A DNA stretch of 64,000 nt, taken from the NCBI GenBank assembly GCA_019636565.1, contig JAHBXG010000006.1:1-64000 (forward strand), given 5' to 3'. The translations under genes were made by a program, and so were the position numbers. Origin of the DNA: Phycisphaeraceae bacterium (lineage in GTDB: Bacteria; Planctomycetota; Phycisphaerae; Phycisphaerales; UBA1924). Below the pieces are notes generated by a model. It was not told the DNA's origin. It did not search any database and saw only the letters and a list, made by a program, of their open reading frames with translations. Positions 51,248 to 60,800 of this stretch are shown in pieces; positions within the stretch are counted from its first letter, which is position 1, and each line of letters starts with the position of its first letter.

Positions 51248-52732
51248 TTACGCCGCTCGCTCATCTTCGGGCTGCAAACCAAGCATTTTGAGGCGCTTGT
51301 ACAGCGTCGTTCGATTGACGCCGAGTTGCTCGGCAGTCTTCTGGCGGTTCCAGTTGTTCGCCTTCAGCGCCCGCTGCAAGATCTGGCGTTCTGGCTCCTT
51401 GAGCGCCTCTTCCAGCGTCATCGGCGTCCACGGCTCTTCAGCGCCGCCCGACATTGCCAGCGGCTTGGCCTGCTCTTGACCGGTGACGTTGGATGGCAAA
51501 TCTTCCAATACGATGGTCGCACGGCGGGACAAGACTGCCGCACGCTCAACCACATTCGCCAACTCACGCACGTTGCCCGGGAATGAATATCGCTGAATCG
51601 CCGCGATCGCTTCGGGGCTGAATCCCACCACCTGCTTGCCCAATTCCGCCGCGTGCTTCCGCAAGAAGTGCTCCGCCAACTGCGGAATATCACTCACACG
51701 ATCGCGCAGCGGGGGCAATTCGATCTTCACGACGTTGATCCGGTAGTACAAGTCCTGCCGGAACCGACCATCGGCCACCAGCTGCTCCAGCGGCTGATTA
51801 CTCGCGAGGATCACCCTTGCATCGACCTCGATCGTCTTGGTCGAACCCACCGGCTCAAACTTCCGCTCCTGCAGCACGCGCAGCAACTTCAACTGCATCC
51901 CCGGGCTCGCGCTGTTGATCTCGTCGAGAAAAAGAGTTCCGCCGTCCGCCGCCTGGAAGCGTCCGATCTTGTCGGCGTGCGCCCCGGTGAACGCGCCTTT
52001 CACATGGCCGAACAGTTCGCTTTCGAGCAACGTTTCAGGGATACTGCCGCAGGAAAGCTCGACAAACGGCCGCGCCGAGCGCGGGCTTGCCTTATGGATC
52101 GCGTGCGCGATCAGGCTCTTGCCCGTCCCCGATTCTCCCGTCATCAGCACCGTCGTGCGGCTGGGGGCAACCGCTTCGATCAGTTCGTAGATCTTCCGCA
52201 TCCGATGATCCGCTCCGACAATCGTCTCCAGCCCGCGGCGACCGTCCAACTGCTTCCGCAGCGTGCGGTTTTCCTGGAGCAAGGCCCGCTGGCGCAGCGC
52301 CCGCTGCAGGCTGATCCGCAGTTCCGCGTCGACCACCGGTTTGATCAGGTAATCGCTGGCACCGATGCGCAGCGCTTCGACCGCCGATTCAATCGTCCCG
52401 TACCCCGTGAGCATGATGCACACCGCGCCGAATCGCTTCTTGACGATCTCGCGAAGCAGATCCATGCCTCCCATGCCGGGAAGCGATACATCGAGCAGCG
52501 CCAGCGAGAACGGGCGAGACTCGCCGTCCTCGCTCTTTTCCAGCGTGACCAGTGCTTCCTTTGCCGAGAGGCACGTCGCCGGCTCAAAGCCATCGCGTGC
52601 CAGAAAATCAGCCAGCGATTCCGCGACAATCGTGTCATCGTCCACGATCAGAATCCGGGGCTTTTCCGCACCGGACTCCGCATCAGCGAGGGTCGCAGGG
52701 GGATGGGGGTGGTGGGGGGTGGGGGTTGTCAT
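51248..52732 (-). CDS. NtrC-family sigma-54 response regulator
   Basis: 494 aa in three parts. Receiver (~25-145) with ILIVDDD, phospho-acceptor Asp in LALLDVSLPGMGG, and LIKPVVDAEL. AAA+ domain (~170-400) with Walker A GESGTGKS, intact GAFTGA, Walker B GGTLFLDEIN, and GNVREL. C-terminal Fis-type helix-turn-helix NNWNRQKTAEQLGVNRTTLY. Start at 52732 is followed by a His/Pro-rich stretch (TTPTPHHPHPPATLAD) before the receiver. It begins 18 nt after the upstream kinase gene, forming a two-component operon. A second, receiver-less activator of the same class is at 34802. Confidence 0.95.
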   Translation of the reverse strand: MTTPTPHHPHPPATLADAESGAEKPRILIVDDDTIVAESLADFLARDGFEPATCLSAKEALVTLEKSEDGESRPFSLALLDVSLPGMGGMDLLREIVKKRFGAVCIMLTGYGTIESAVEALRIGASDYLIKPVVDAELRISLQRALRQRALLQENRTLRKQLDGRRGLETIVGADHRMRKIYELIEAVAPSRTTVLMTGESGTGKSLIAHAIHKASPRSARPFVELSCGSIPETLLESELFGHVKGAFTGAHADKIGRFQAADGGTLFLDEINSASPGMQLKLLRVLQERKFEPVGSTKTIEVDARVILASNQPLEQLVADGRFRQDLYYRINVVKIELPPLRDRVSDIPQLAEHFLRKHAAELGKQVVGFSPEAIAAIQRYSFPGNVRELANVVERAAVLSRRATIVLEDLPSNVTGQEQAKPLAMSGGAEEPWTPMTLEEALKEPERQILQRALKANNWNRQKTAEQLGVNRTTLYKRLKMLGLQPEDERAA

Positions 52733-52750
52733 GGTGTGCTCGACTACCCC

Positions 52751-53695
52751 TTAGGCGCGCTTGCGCTTGTTGTTGTCCCGTGACGCCTCGCGCTCGGAGA
52801 CGATGATGGGAAATCGGAGCGTGAGCACCGCGCCCGGGCGCCGGTGATCCGACCGATCGTCGCGCGGAGAAATCTCCGCGTGTCCGCCCATCCGCTCAAG
52901 CAAACTGCGGCTGAGCGCGAGCCCGATGCCGCGCCCTTCTGATTTCGTCGTGTACCCCGCATCGAACAAACGCGACGAAGTTACGCCTCGCGGCATGCCC
53001 GCCCCGTCGTCGAGAATCTCGATACACGCCCACTGGACCGGCGCCTTTGTCTTTGTCCGCGGCCCCGTCTCTGCGCGGCAATGCACCGACACCGTTCCCC
53101 GCCCTCCCGCCGCTTCGATCGATTCGAGCGCGTTTTTTAGCGCGTTGAGCACCGCCGGATAGATCGGCCCTGACGGATTCATCCCGACCGCTTCTTCGAT
53201 GTGTAGTTCGATCGTTGTCTGGTGCGCAGTGGCCGCGTGTCGCATCACGTCCGCCGCGTGCTCGATCGCTTCTGCCAGCGTCACCGCCGGCGTCGCGCCA
53301 TCAAGCACGGAACCGATCGGGATGGCGCGCCCCTGCATGGCGGCATGTACCATGCCCGCCATTCGTTCGAGTGCCTTTGAGGCCGTCTCCAACTGCTTGC
53401 GAACCGACTCGATCTCCGCCAGCCCGATCGCGCCAACCGAACCGTCCAGAGTTCTTGCCGCAAGACTGACGCAGCGCAGTGAGCCATCCAGTAAATTGTC
53501 GAGTTCGTGCACCAGTTCCGACAGCCGGTCCACCTGCGACGAGGCGCTGTCCGGCCTTGTCACGCTTCGCGGCAGCCCGTCGCGGCCATTCCCGTTCGAA
53601 GAGTGTTCGTCACCATGCGGCTGATCGTGGAACGGCGGAATCTTGCCGGGAGTGTTCATGAAACGCAACATCGGGTGGCCCGGAGCGCCACTCAA
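52751..53695 (-). CDS. Soluble sensor histidine kinase with atypical H-box
   Basis: Partner kinase of the NtrC-type regulator. 314 aa from a TTG at 53695; ATGs at 53671 and 53659 are alternatives, and none has a good SD sequence. No membrane helix. The dimerisation helix has LVHELDNLLDGSLRC, where HE-L-D-N replaces the usual HELRNPL pattern. The ATPase domain shows N-box NALKNALESI, G1 DDGAGMP and G2 GRGIGLALSRSLLER, then GGHAEIS and a final strand GAVLTLRFPI. Without a recognisable sensor domain, input probably comes from cytoplasmic partners. 18 nt separate it from the regulator. Confidence 0.88.
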   Translation of the reverse strand: MSGAPGHPMLRFMNTPGKIPPFHDQPHGDEHSSNGNGRDGLPRSVTRPDSASSQVDRLSELVHELDNLLDGSLRCVSLAARTLDGSVGAIGLAEIESVRKQLETASKALERMAGMVHAAMQGRAIPIGSVLDGATPAVTLAEAIEHAADVMRHAATAHQTTIELHIEEAVGMNPSGPIYPAVLNALKNALESIEAAGGRGTVSVHCRAETGPRTKTKAPVQWACIEILDDGAGMPRGVTSSRLFDAGYTTKSEGRGIGLALSRSLLERMGGHAEISPRDDRSDHRRPGAVLTLRFPIIVSEREASRDNNKRKRA

Positions 53696-53822
53696 GGGCG
53701 TGTTGCGTTTTTGCGACGCTTGATTGTGAACGGGAGTAGATTGGGACTGCCTTCTCGTGATGTCGCTGTCGCTCGGTGTTGCAGAATGCCACCGTCGCCG
53801 CAGTGACCGCGCAGATGGCTCC

Positions 53823-53856
53823 CAAAAACGATCCGGCCCCGGATTGCTCCAGGGCC
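53823..53856 (-). terminator. Rho-independent terminator after the small gene at 53942
   Basis: On the minus strand a 9-bp stem (GGCCCTGGA with TCCGGGGCC, one wobble) closed by a GCAA tetraloop is followed by GGATCGTTTTT. It separates the 76-aa gene from the two-component operon. Confidence 0.8.
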
Positions 53857-53941
53857 AACAAAGGATCGCACAAACCCCCGGCTCTCCCCAACATCGCGGG
53901 ATTTTGAGTCCCTTACCTTCACTCCCTCACGCAACTCCCGG

Positions 53942-54172
53942 CTAGGGCTCTCGCCTCGCCAGGAACTCCAGCGTTTCCACCGGCATGTTCATCTCCGCCG
54001 CGAGCGCCTGTTCCGCGGCACGCGGATTGGGGGTTCGCCCATCAGGACGCCGCGTCGGATGCTCTCCGTTCTTCTCTCCAGCGGGGATTTCGCTCTCTCG
54101 GGTCTCAACAGCCACCAGCCGCAAACGCGGCGGCGCGCCCGGCCCAAAACTCGATTTTCCTTGCCTTCCCAT
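53942..54172 (-). CDS. Small hypothetical protein (76 aa)
   Basis: Not recognised. The frame is open from 54421, but an ATG at 54172 has GAGGAG 9 nt upstream, giving a 76-residue product. It contains PPRLRLVAVET, a charged Glu/Arg/Pro middle, and the helix NPRAAEQALAAEMNMPVETLEFLAR. It could be a small nucleic-acid or protein-binding product. Its own terminator follows, which supports it as an expressed unit. Confidence 0.55.
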   Translation of the reverse strand: MGRQGKSSFGPGAPPRLRLVAVETRESEIPAGEKNGEHPTRRPDGRTPNPRAAEQALAAEMNMPVETLEFLARREP

Positions 54173-54519
54173 GGCCCGTGCTCCTCTCTGCAAATTCCTC
54201 GTCGCTCTCTCTCCCGGAACGAGCACGACACACCCTGCGATCGATGCAGCGATCGCGTCCGATTGATCTCGGATTACAAAACCTCTCTCGAGCGCTCCGA
54301 AACCTCTTCGTGCGCGCCCGCGCGCTCGAAGTCCCTCCTTGCTCCCTTTGGGGAGCGTGATCGAATATCTCAATCGTCCGTTTTTTCCGGCTCGCGCAAC
54401 GAGAATATGCGGTTTTTTCAAATAAAATTAAACTTATGCGCGCCGCGTTGCGCCGCACGCGATCGAGCTCGGTTCTGGCCGCCCAATCTGCAATTCTTGC
54501 CGAACCGATCACAGAAGGT
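54173..54519. other. Intergenic region with an AT-rich island
   Basis: About 347 bases between the kinase stop and the 76-aa gene, both on the minus strand. Around 54413-54437 the DNA turns markedly AT-rich for this genome. On the minus strand TTTAAT and CATATT are 17 nt apart there, a weak promoter candidate for the small gene. No supported frame. Confidence 0.35.
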
Positions 54520-56553
54520 CTATCGCGGCGCGAGCCTGTCGTTCGCCTTTGCCAGGGTTTCCTGAATGAGCGAAGGAATCGGGCCGGTGATCTTTGCCGC
54601 AGCGTACGTTGCGGCCCACGCTTTCACGCGTACTACCTCATCTGAAAGCGCACGTCGTTCAACACGAGCGAGCGCCGAGCCGTCCGCGTCCACATCAGTC
54701 ATGCAACGTGCCAGCCGCGCGGCCGATGCCATGGCGCGAAGATCCCTCAACCAGGGATCGGAATCGTCGATTCTGGTCCGCCAGAATTCTTCCGAAGTGG
54801 CGAGAATCCGTTCCGCCTGACTCGCCTGCCCGGATCGCATGTACCACATCGCCAGCGAAGGAATCATGAGTTGTGCCGTAACCGAGTCCGCGTTTCCGCT
54901 CGCCCGCAAGCGATCCCGCGCCCGCTCGAGCACATCAATGCGGCTTTTCCACACCTTGTCAAGCAGATCCGGCGTCTCAAGCAGCATCGGCCCGTGCACC
55001 CATTCAAGTACCCAGAGTGAGGTCAACACCTCAGCCTCGAGTCCGTTGTTCTTCGCGGCACTGAAGCCCATCAGCATGCGCGTGAGCTGATCGGCCGCCC
55101 TCTTCTTCCATTCCTGGGTCGCCTCGACCTTCGCGTGCTCGATCTGCGCCGCCTGCTCGCTCGCGCGAGCCGCAGCCCCCGCCCTTGCCGCATTGATCCA
55201 CCCGATTCCGCCCGCAAGAGACAGGGCCCCGCACAAAAGCACCAAACTCACCACGACCGGGTGCCGCAAGACCAGCAGTCGGGCCCGGCCCATCGGGCCA
55301 GGGCGCTGCCAGTCGATCGGGCGATGCCGAAGCCATGATTCAAGATCCGCCGCGAGAAGATCGGCCGACTTGTAGCGATCGCCGGGCCGCAGCGCGATTG
55401 CCCGGAGAATGATTCGTTGAATCTGCGGACACACGCCCGCGCGTCGCAGGCTCTCCTCAGGCGAAGCTTCGAGTTCGCCGCCGGCCAGCGCCGCCATCGC
55501 GCTGATGGTCGAACCCCCGTGGGGAGAAGCGCCCACAAACGCCCAATAGAGCATCGCGCCCAGCGAATAGATGTCCGACATCGGGGCGTCCGCATCGGGA
55601 TCGAGCCGGAACTGCTCGGGAGACATGAATGCCAGAGTGCCGCCCAACCGATCCGGAACTTCCTGGCGCTTGGCGTGATCAAGCCGGGGACGAGACGCTC
55701 CGAAATCGACAATCTTGATTTCTCCGGACTCACCGACCACAACATTCGCCGGCTTGAGATCCCGGTGCACCAGCCCGGCCGCATGAATAGCCGCGACAGC
55801 GGACGCGATGTCCCGCATGAGCGCGATCATTCGACGATGCCCCGCATTTCGTCCGGCGTGGGCAAGCCAGACATCGAGCGTCTCTCCGCGCACAAACTCC
55901 AGCACGATGAACATGCTCGAGCCGCGTCTGCCAGCATCCAACACACGCACCACACCCGGATGATCGATCGAGCGAGCCTTGCGTGCCTCCGCGATCGTGC
56001 GCTCAAAAAGAGTCGGATCGTCCGAATCGGGCTGGAACAGTTTGATCGCGACGCGGCTCGGACGTGCATCGGCGCTCAACAGCCGGTCTTCGGCCTCGTA
56101 CACGGTGGAGCCGGCACCCTGTCCGATGATTCGCCGGGCGAAGTATCGAGGATCGCCATCTTCGAGTGACGGTCCAACGCGAAGCGATTCCGGACCCTCA
56201 ACCTCGCCCGATTCCGTGAGCGGGCGAGCGTCGGAGGGGCCGACGAGGTGATCCAGACACAAAGAGAGTTCAATGGCGCCGGCCAGTTCGGGGTGCTTCC
56301 GCCGTTCCTGTTCCGCCCTTCGCAGTCGTTCTGAATCACTCACCCCTTGGCGCCCGATGCACACGCCGATCACCGCGTCGAGAACCAGTTCGCGCGACCG
56401 CAGGTTGGGAACGATTCGCAGGTAATCCGAGAGCGTCAGGTCCTCACCCAACACTCTTCGGTTACGTCCATCCTTGAAGATGGTCGCCGCGAGTTCGGAA
56501 TCGGACGATCCGATCGGGCCAATCGATTCGGCAAGTGGCGGCAGCGATCTCAC
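54520..56553 (-). CDS. Transmembrane Hanks-type serine/threonine protein kinase
   Basis: 677 aa. An N-terminal ~130-residue segment without recognised domain precedes the kinase core (~137-410): GQGAGSTVYEAE, VAIKLF (Lys ~169), catalytic loop HRDLKPANV (~261), DFGASR, and TLAFMSPEQF. A single transmembrane helix lies near 432-455 (VVVSLVLLCGALSLAGGIGWI), then a ~220-residue C-terminal helical region with TPR-like spacing. Its ATG overlaps the stop of an ECF sigma factor gene by 4 nt. In planctomycetes such pairs are common, and the kinase may phosphorylate or respond to the sigma factor; that link is inference. Confidence 0.93.
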   Translation of the reverse strand: MRSLPPLAESIGPIGSSDSELAATIFKDGRNRRVLGEDLTLSDYLRIVPNLRSRELVLDAVIGVCIGRQGVSDSERLRRAEQERRKHPELAGAIELSLCLDHLVGPSDARPLTESGEVEGPESLRVGPSLEDGDPRYFARRIIGQGAGSTVYEAEDRLLSADARPSRVAIKLFQPDSDDPTLFERTIAEARKARSIDHPGVVRVLDAGRRGSSMFIVLEFVRGETLDVWLAHAGRNAGHRRMIALMRDIASAVAAIHAAGLVHRDLKPANVVVGESGEIKIVDFGASRPRLDHAKRQEVPDRLGGTLAFMSPEQFRLDPDADAPMSDIYSLGAMLYWAFVGASPHGGSTISAMAALAGGELEASPEESLRRAGVCPQIQRIILRAIALRPGDRYKSADLLAADLESWLRHRPIDWQRPGPMGRARLLVLRHPVVVSLVLLCGALSLAGGIGWINAARAGAAARASEQAAQIEHAKVEATQEWKKRAADQLTRMLMGFSAAKNNGLEAEVLTSLWVLEWVHGPMLLETPDLLDKVWKSRIDVLERARDRLRASGNADSVTAQLMIPSLAMWYMRSGQASQAERILATSEEFWRTRIDDSDPWLRDLRAMASAARLARCMTDVDADGSALARVERRALSDEVVRVKAWAATYAAAKITGPIPSLIQETLAKANDRLAPR

Positions 56554-57083
56554 GTGTGCCGCGCCAGCCTTTGGAGCCTGCCCAGAATCCGGTGCCAGCG
56601 CATCCTGGCCGCGCTCTCTGTCATGCCCAGGGTCTCCCCGACAACCGCGTGCTCAGCGCCGAGCGCCCGCAGCCGAAAGATCTGGCCGTCTGTCGCGTCC
56701 AGTCTCGAAACCACCGACGCTCCTACCTGTTCTTGGGAGTGCGTCCGATCGATGCCGACCCCAGACTCGTGCCGGCCCCGGTACGCCAGGCGCTCTGCCT
56801 GCAATGACCTCGCATAGTCCGCCGCCGCACCACGCATGATTCTCCCGAGCATCTCCCCCGGCGATTCGGTGCCGCCCGCCGGGGCGCCATGTCCCAGAAC
56901 GGCGTCCACGCGGCGAAACACGGTTGCAAAGAAATCGCTGGTGTCAAAAATCCCACGCGACGACGAGGCAAATTGCTCGCGGAATCTGGCCCTGATGAGC
57001 GGCTCGTACCTCCGCACGAACTCAGCCAGTGCCTCCCGATCCCCCGCTCGGACTCGCGCGATCAGCCGTGCTTCCAGCTCCAT
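56550..57083 (-). CDS. ECF-type sigma factor coupled to a protein kinase
   Basis: 177 aa. Region 2: LIARVRAGDREALAEFVRRY, FDTSDFFATVFRRVD, MLGRIMRGAAADYARS; region 4: LDATDGQIFRLRALGAEHAV and LGMTESAARMRWHRILGRLQ (helix-turn-helix). The Arg/Phe-rich middle and the S-D-F-F-A-T-V motif fit planctomycete ECF groups that sit beside Ser/Thr kinases. No anti-sigma gene is adjacent. Translationally coupled to the kinase (4-nt overlap). Divergent from the small membrane protein at 57275. Confidence 0.85.
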   Translation of the reverse strand: MELEARLIARVRAGDREALAEFVRRYEPLIRARFREQFASSSRGIFDTSDFFATVFRRVDAVLGHGAPAGGTESPGEMLGRIMRGAAADYARSLQAERLAYRGRHESGVGIDRTHSQEQVGASVVSRLDATDGQIFRLRALGAEHAVVGETLGMTESAARMRWHRILGRLQRLARHT

Positions 57084-57127
57084 TTGATCTCCCGGCAGAA
57101 TGGGATATCGGGGACCCGTCAGGTCCC

Positions 57128-57156
57128 TTGCAGAGGTCCGTCACAAACGCTATATT
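57128..57156 (+). promoter_or_regulatory. Probable sigma-70 promoter for the small membrane protein gene
   Basis: TTGCAG and TATATT are separated by 17 nt. The -10 box matches the consensus at five positions, the -35 at three. The expected start is about 110 nt before the GTG at 57275. Confidence 0.4.
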
Positions 57157-57274
57157 GGCCACCCGCGGAGCAAGGATCAGCGCTCCGCGTTTGAAGCCAA
57201 GGACACGGCGACTGTCAGCTCACGTGCGTCATAACGACCACGAGAGCCACCTTCTCTATCGGAGGAGCGCCGCC

Positions 57275-57490
57275 GTGCACAACAAAAATTCAGATTCCCC
57301 CGCCAGTTCCTCCCCGCGTCAGCGCCGACTCTTGAGCCTTTGGGCCTCCGCCTTCGTGCTCCTCAACTTCGTTTCGGTGGTGGCCCACACGTTCGGCGCG
57401 GCGTCCGCCGATCTTGAAGCCAAGGTCAACCAGTGCGGACCGATCTCCGACACGATCGAGTATCTGCTCTGGTTGCTTCGAAATCTCTGA
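57275..57490 (+). CDS. Small single-span membrane protein (71 aa)
   Basis: Starts at GTG with GGAGGAG 7 nt upstream, one of the best SD sequences in the window. N-terminus is polar and basic (HNKNSDSPASSSPRQRR), then one hydrophobic helix (LLSLWASAFVLLNFVSVVAH, ~19-38) and a C-terminal segment with one Cys (LEAKVNQCGPISDTIEYLLW). Not recognised. Divergent from the sigma factor/kinase operon. Confidence 0.65.
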   Translation: MHNKNSDSPASSSPRQRRLLSLWASAFVLLNFVSVVAHTFGAASADLEAKVNQCGPISDTIEYLLWLLRNL

Positions 57491-57643
57491 CCACCGCTCG
57501 TCCGTTCGTCCGTCGCGGGCCGCAAGGCGTGGCCAAGAGGTTACCAGTACCGCCCGTACCAACTGGACAGATGCGGCTTCAAGGCCCGGCGCTCTTGCGA
57601 CACGCATGACTGCATCGCCAGGCGAGCCTTCATAGAGTCACCC

Positions 57644-57832
57644 ATGACGACTCCTGCACCGAAGAAGAAACCGACGCCTCCCGGCAGGCCGCAAATCATC
57701 CCGATGACCGATGCTCTCAAGCAACCGGCTCCATGGGACAAGGGCGGCCCCAAGGGCACCAACAACACTGCCAAGGGTCAGGTTTCCGGCAAGGCCGGAC
57801 CAATACCCCGAAAGGGCCTGTCCGGCGCCTGA
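57644..57832 (+). CDS. Small basic hypothetical protein (62 aa)
   Basis: Pro/Lys/Gly-rich, with TTPAPKKKPTPPGRPQIIP followed by DALKQPAPWDKGGPKGTNN. Likely disordered and cationic; net charge suggests nucleic-acid or ribosome contact. No clear SD sequence, so support is moderate. Ends 24 nt before the convergent ileS stop. Confidence 0.45.
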   Translation: MTTPAPKKKPTPPGRPQIIPMTDALKQPAPWDKGGPKGTNNTAKGQVSGKAGPIPRKGLSGA

Positions 57833-57856
57833 CGGCGGATTCGTCCCGGTGAAGGC

Positions 57857-60800
57857 CTATTGCACACCGACTGCCGCCGCATCGCGGTCGGAGAGCATCC
57901 CTCCGTCGGAGCGCTGCTTCACCGTGCCGTCGCGCTTCCACGAGCGTTCGCAGCGCGCTTCGCTCCGCAGGTCCTGAACGGTGGGGGCCGATGCGGCTTT
58001 GTCCAGTTTCACGCGGCTTACACCAAGCAAATCCGCCAAATCCGCCGCATCGAACGCAGCAAGCGCGCCGTCGGCGTCCGGCAGCGTGACACCCATGTCA
58101 AGCGGATTTTCGACGCCCAGTTCGGCCTTCGCCTTCTCCATCGCCATCGTCGCGGCACTCCGCGCCGAAAACACCTTGTACCAGTGCTCGTGCGCGTGCA
58201 CTCTCACGGGCGGCAGATTCTCTTCCAGATGCACGCACACGTCGTCGCTCTTGGCTGCATGCAATGCGCGGAACGCCTCGTCCGCAGTGTGGCAGAGCAT
58301 CGGCGCGAGCAGGCGGCAAAGCCCATCGGCGAGCGTGTAGATCGTCGCCTGCGTTTCACGCCGGCGAGGGGCGTCCTTGGCGTCGCAGTAGAGCCGGTCC
58401 TTGACCGCCGCGAGATAAAGCGAGGAAAGCGTGTCGTTGCAGAAGTCGAACAGTTTCAGGTGCGCTCCGCGGAAATCAAAGGCCTGATATGCCTCGATGA
58501 CTTCTTTGGAGAGTTTGTCAAACTCGGCCAAGACCCACGCGTTGATCGAAGTGGGCTTGACGTTTCCAAGCGATTGCGAATTGTGCGTGTAATCGCTCAG
58601 ATTGCTGAGCAGGAAGCGGAGCGTGTTGCGAACCTTGCGGTAACTCTCGCCCGCCGAACCAAAGAACTCCTTGTCCACTTTCACGTCGTTCTCGTAAGCG
58701 AGCGAACTGACCCACCAGCGCAGCACATCGACGCCGAATTCTTCAAAGAGGTTTTCGACCGTGTCGCCACTGCTTTTGCTGAGTTTGCGCCCGTCCTTGT
58801 CCACCATGAAGCCGTGCGTCAGCACGGTCTTGAATGGAGGTTGCCCCGTGACGCCGAGCCCGGTGAGCAACGAAACCTGGAACCAGCCCCGATGCTGGTC
58901 GGACCCCTCCAGATAGAGGTCGGCCGGATAGCCCAGCCCGCGCTGGCGGAGAACGGCGTTCCAGGATGAACCCGACTCGAACCAGACGTCGAGAATGTCG
59001 TTGCCCTTCTTGAGGCTCTTTCGATTCGCCTCCGACATTGTCGATCGCAAATCTGCGGGCAACTCCGCATCCTTCGTCTCGTCATACCCGGCGAGCAGTT
59101 CTTCGGGCGTCATCTGGAACCAGACGTCCGATCCTTTGGCGCGAACCACTGCCGCGACGGCGCGGGTGATGGTCGCGGTCATGATGCTCTTGCCGTCGGG
59201 TGTCGTAAAACTGGGGATTCCCAGCCCCCACGCGCGCTGGCGGCTGATGCACCAGTCCGGGCGCGATTCCAGCATACCCCGCATGCGGTTGCGCCCCCAT
59301 TCGGGAACAAACGCAACGTCCTTTGCGGTCGCATCGAGCGACGACTGGCGCAGCGTCTCGGCTGGCGCGCCGGGGGATGCTTCGAACTTTCGCTCGACAC
59401 CGACAAACCACTGCTCCGTACAACGAAAGATCACCGGCGTCTTGCTCCGCCAGTCGTGCGGGTAACTGTGCGTGAACTTGTGGCTGTAGAAAAGATGTCC
59501 GCTGTCGCGCAGGCGGTCGGCGATCTTCTGGTTCGCATCCCAGATTGATTGACCCCGCAGCCACTGAGGCACAGTCGGATCGTACTTGCCGTTATGCGTC
59601 ACCGGGCAGTAGACCGGTAGCCCTTCGCGTTGCCCGGTCTGGAAGTCCTCCGCACCGTGGCCCGGCGCGGTATGTACAAGCCCCGTGCCGTCTTCGAGCG
59701 TGACGTACTCGGCGCCCATGACGGTGAAAACCGCATCTCGCTTCGCGCCCCGCAGATCAAACGCTTCGGACGCGACGCCCTCGTGCTTCGCCAGATCGAC
59801 AAACGGGTGCCGATACCGAAGCCCGACCAGTTTCGTGCCCGGCGCTGTTGCCAGCACCGTCACGTCTTCGCTTTTCGCGGCCTTCGTCACTTTCTCAACC
59901 AGGTCTTTCGCCATCACCGTGACGTTTCCGTCCACGAAGACCAGCGCATACTCAAAGTCCGGATTCACCGCGATCGCGAGGTTCGCCGGCAGCGTCCACG
60001 GTGTCGTTGTCCAGATCGTGAAACTCGGGCGCTGCCCCGGCCGCTTGCCCGGCTCGGCTTTGGCCGATTCCTGATCGTCCGGGTCGTGGGGGGGCAGCCC
60101 GAATGCGTCGTAGACCGCTTCCGGGTCCGCCGCCTCAAAGTCCACATACACCGAGAGATCTTCCCGGTCCATGTACTCGAGTTCCGCTTCCGCGAGCGCC
60201 GTCTCGTTCGCGATCGACCAGTGCACCGGCTTGAGCGCGCGATAGACCAGTCCGTGCTCCAGCAGATCGGCCAGCACCTCCAGCACGCCGGCTTCGTACT
60301 CGGGCTTCATCGTCATGTACGGGTGCTCGTAATCCGCCAGCGTGAGCAAGCGAGTCATCTGCTGCGTGTGCAGTTTGTGATACTTCTCCGCGTGCTTCTG
60401 GCACTCGCGGCGCACCGCGATGCGCCGCTGATCATCCGTAAGCGTCAGCAACTTGTCGATCTTCTTTGACTCGACCAGTTCCGTCATTACCTTGTGCTCG
60501 ATCGGAAGGCCGTGGCAATCCCATCCGGGCACATACGGGCAATCGAACCCCTGCATCGTGCGCGATCGCACGACAAGATCCTTCAGCACCTTGTTCATCA
60601 GGTGACCAAGGTGGATCGAGCCGTTCGCGTAGGGTGGGCCGTCGTGGAAGTTGTATTTCGGCTTCCCGGCGCGGCTCGCCCGCACCTTGTCGTACAACTT
60701 GATCTTCTCCCAGCGCTTCAACGTCGCCGGTTCATTCTGCACCAGATTCGCCTTCATCGGGAAAGCAGTCTGCGGCAGGTTCAGCGTCGCGCGATACCGG

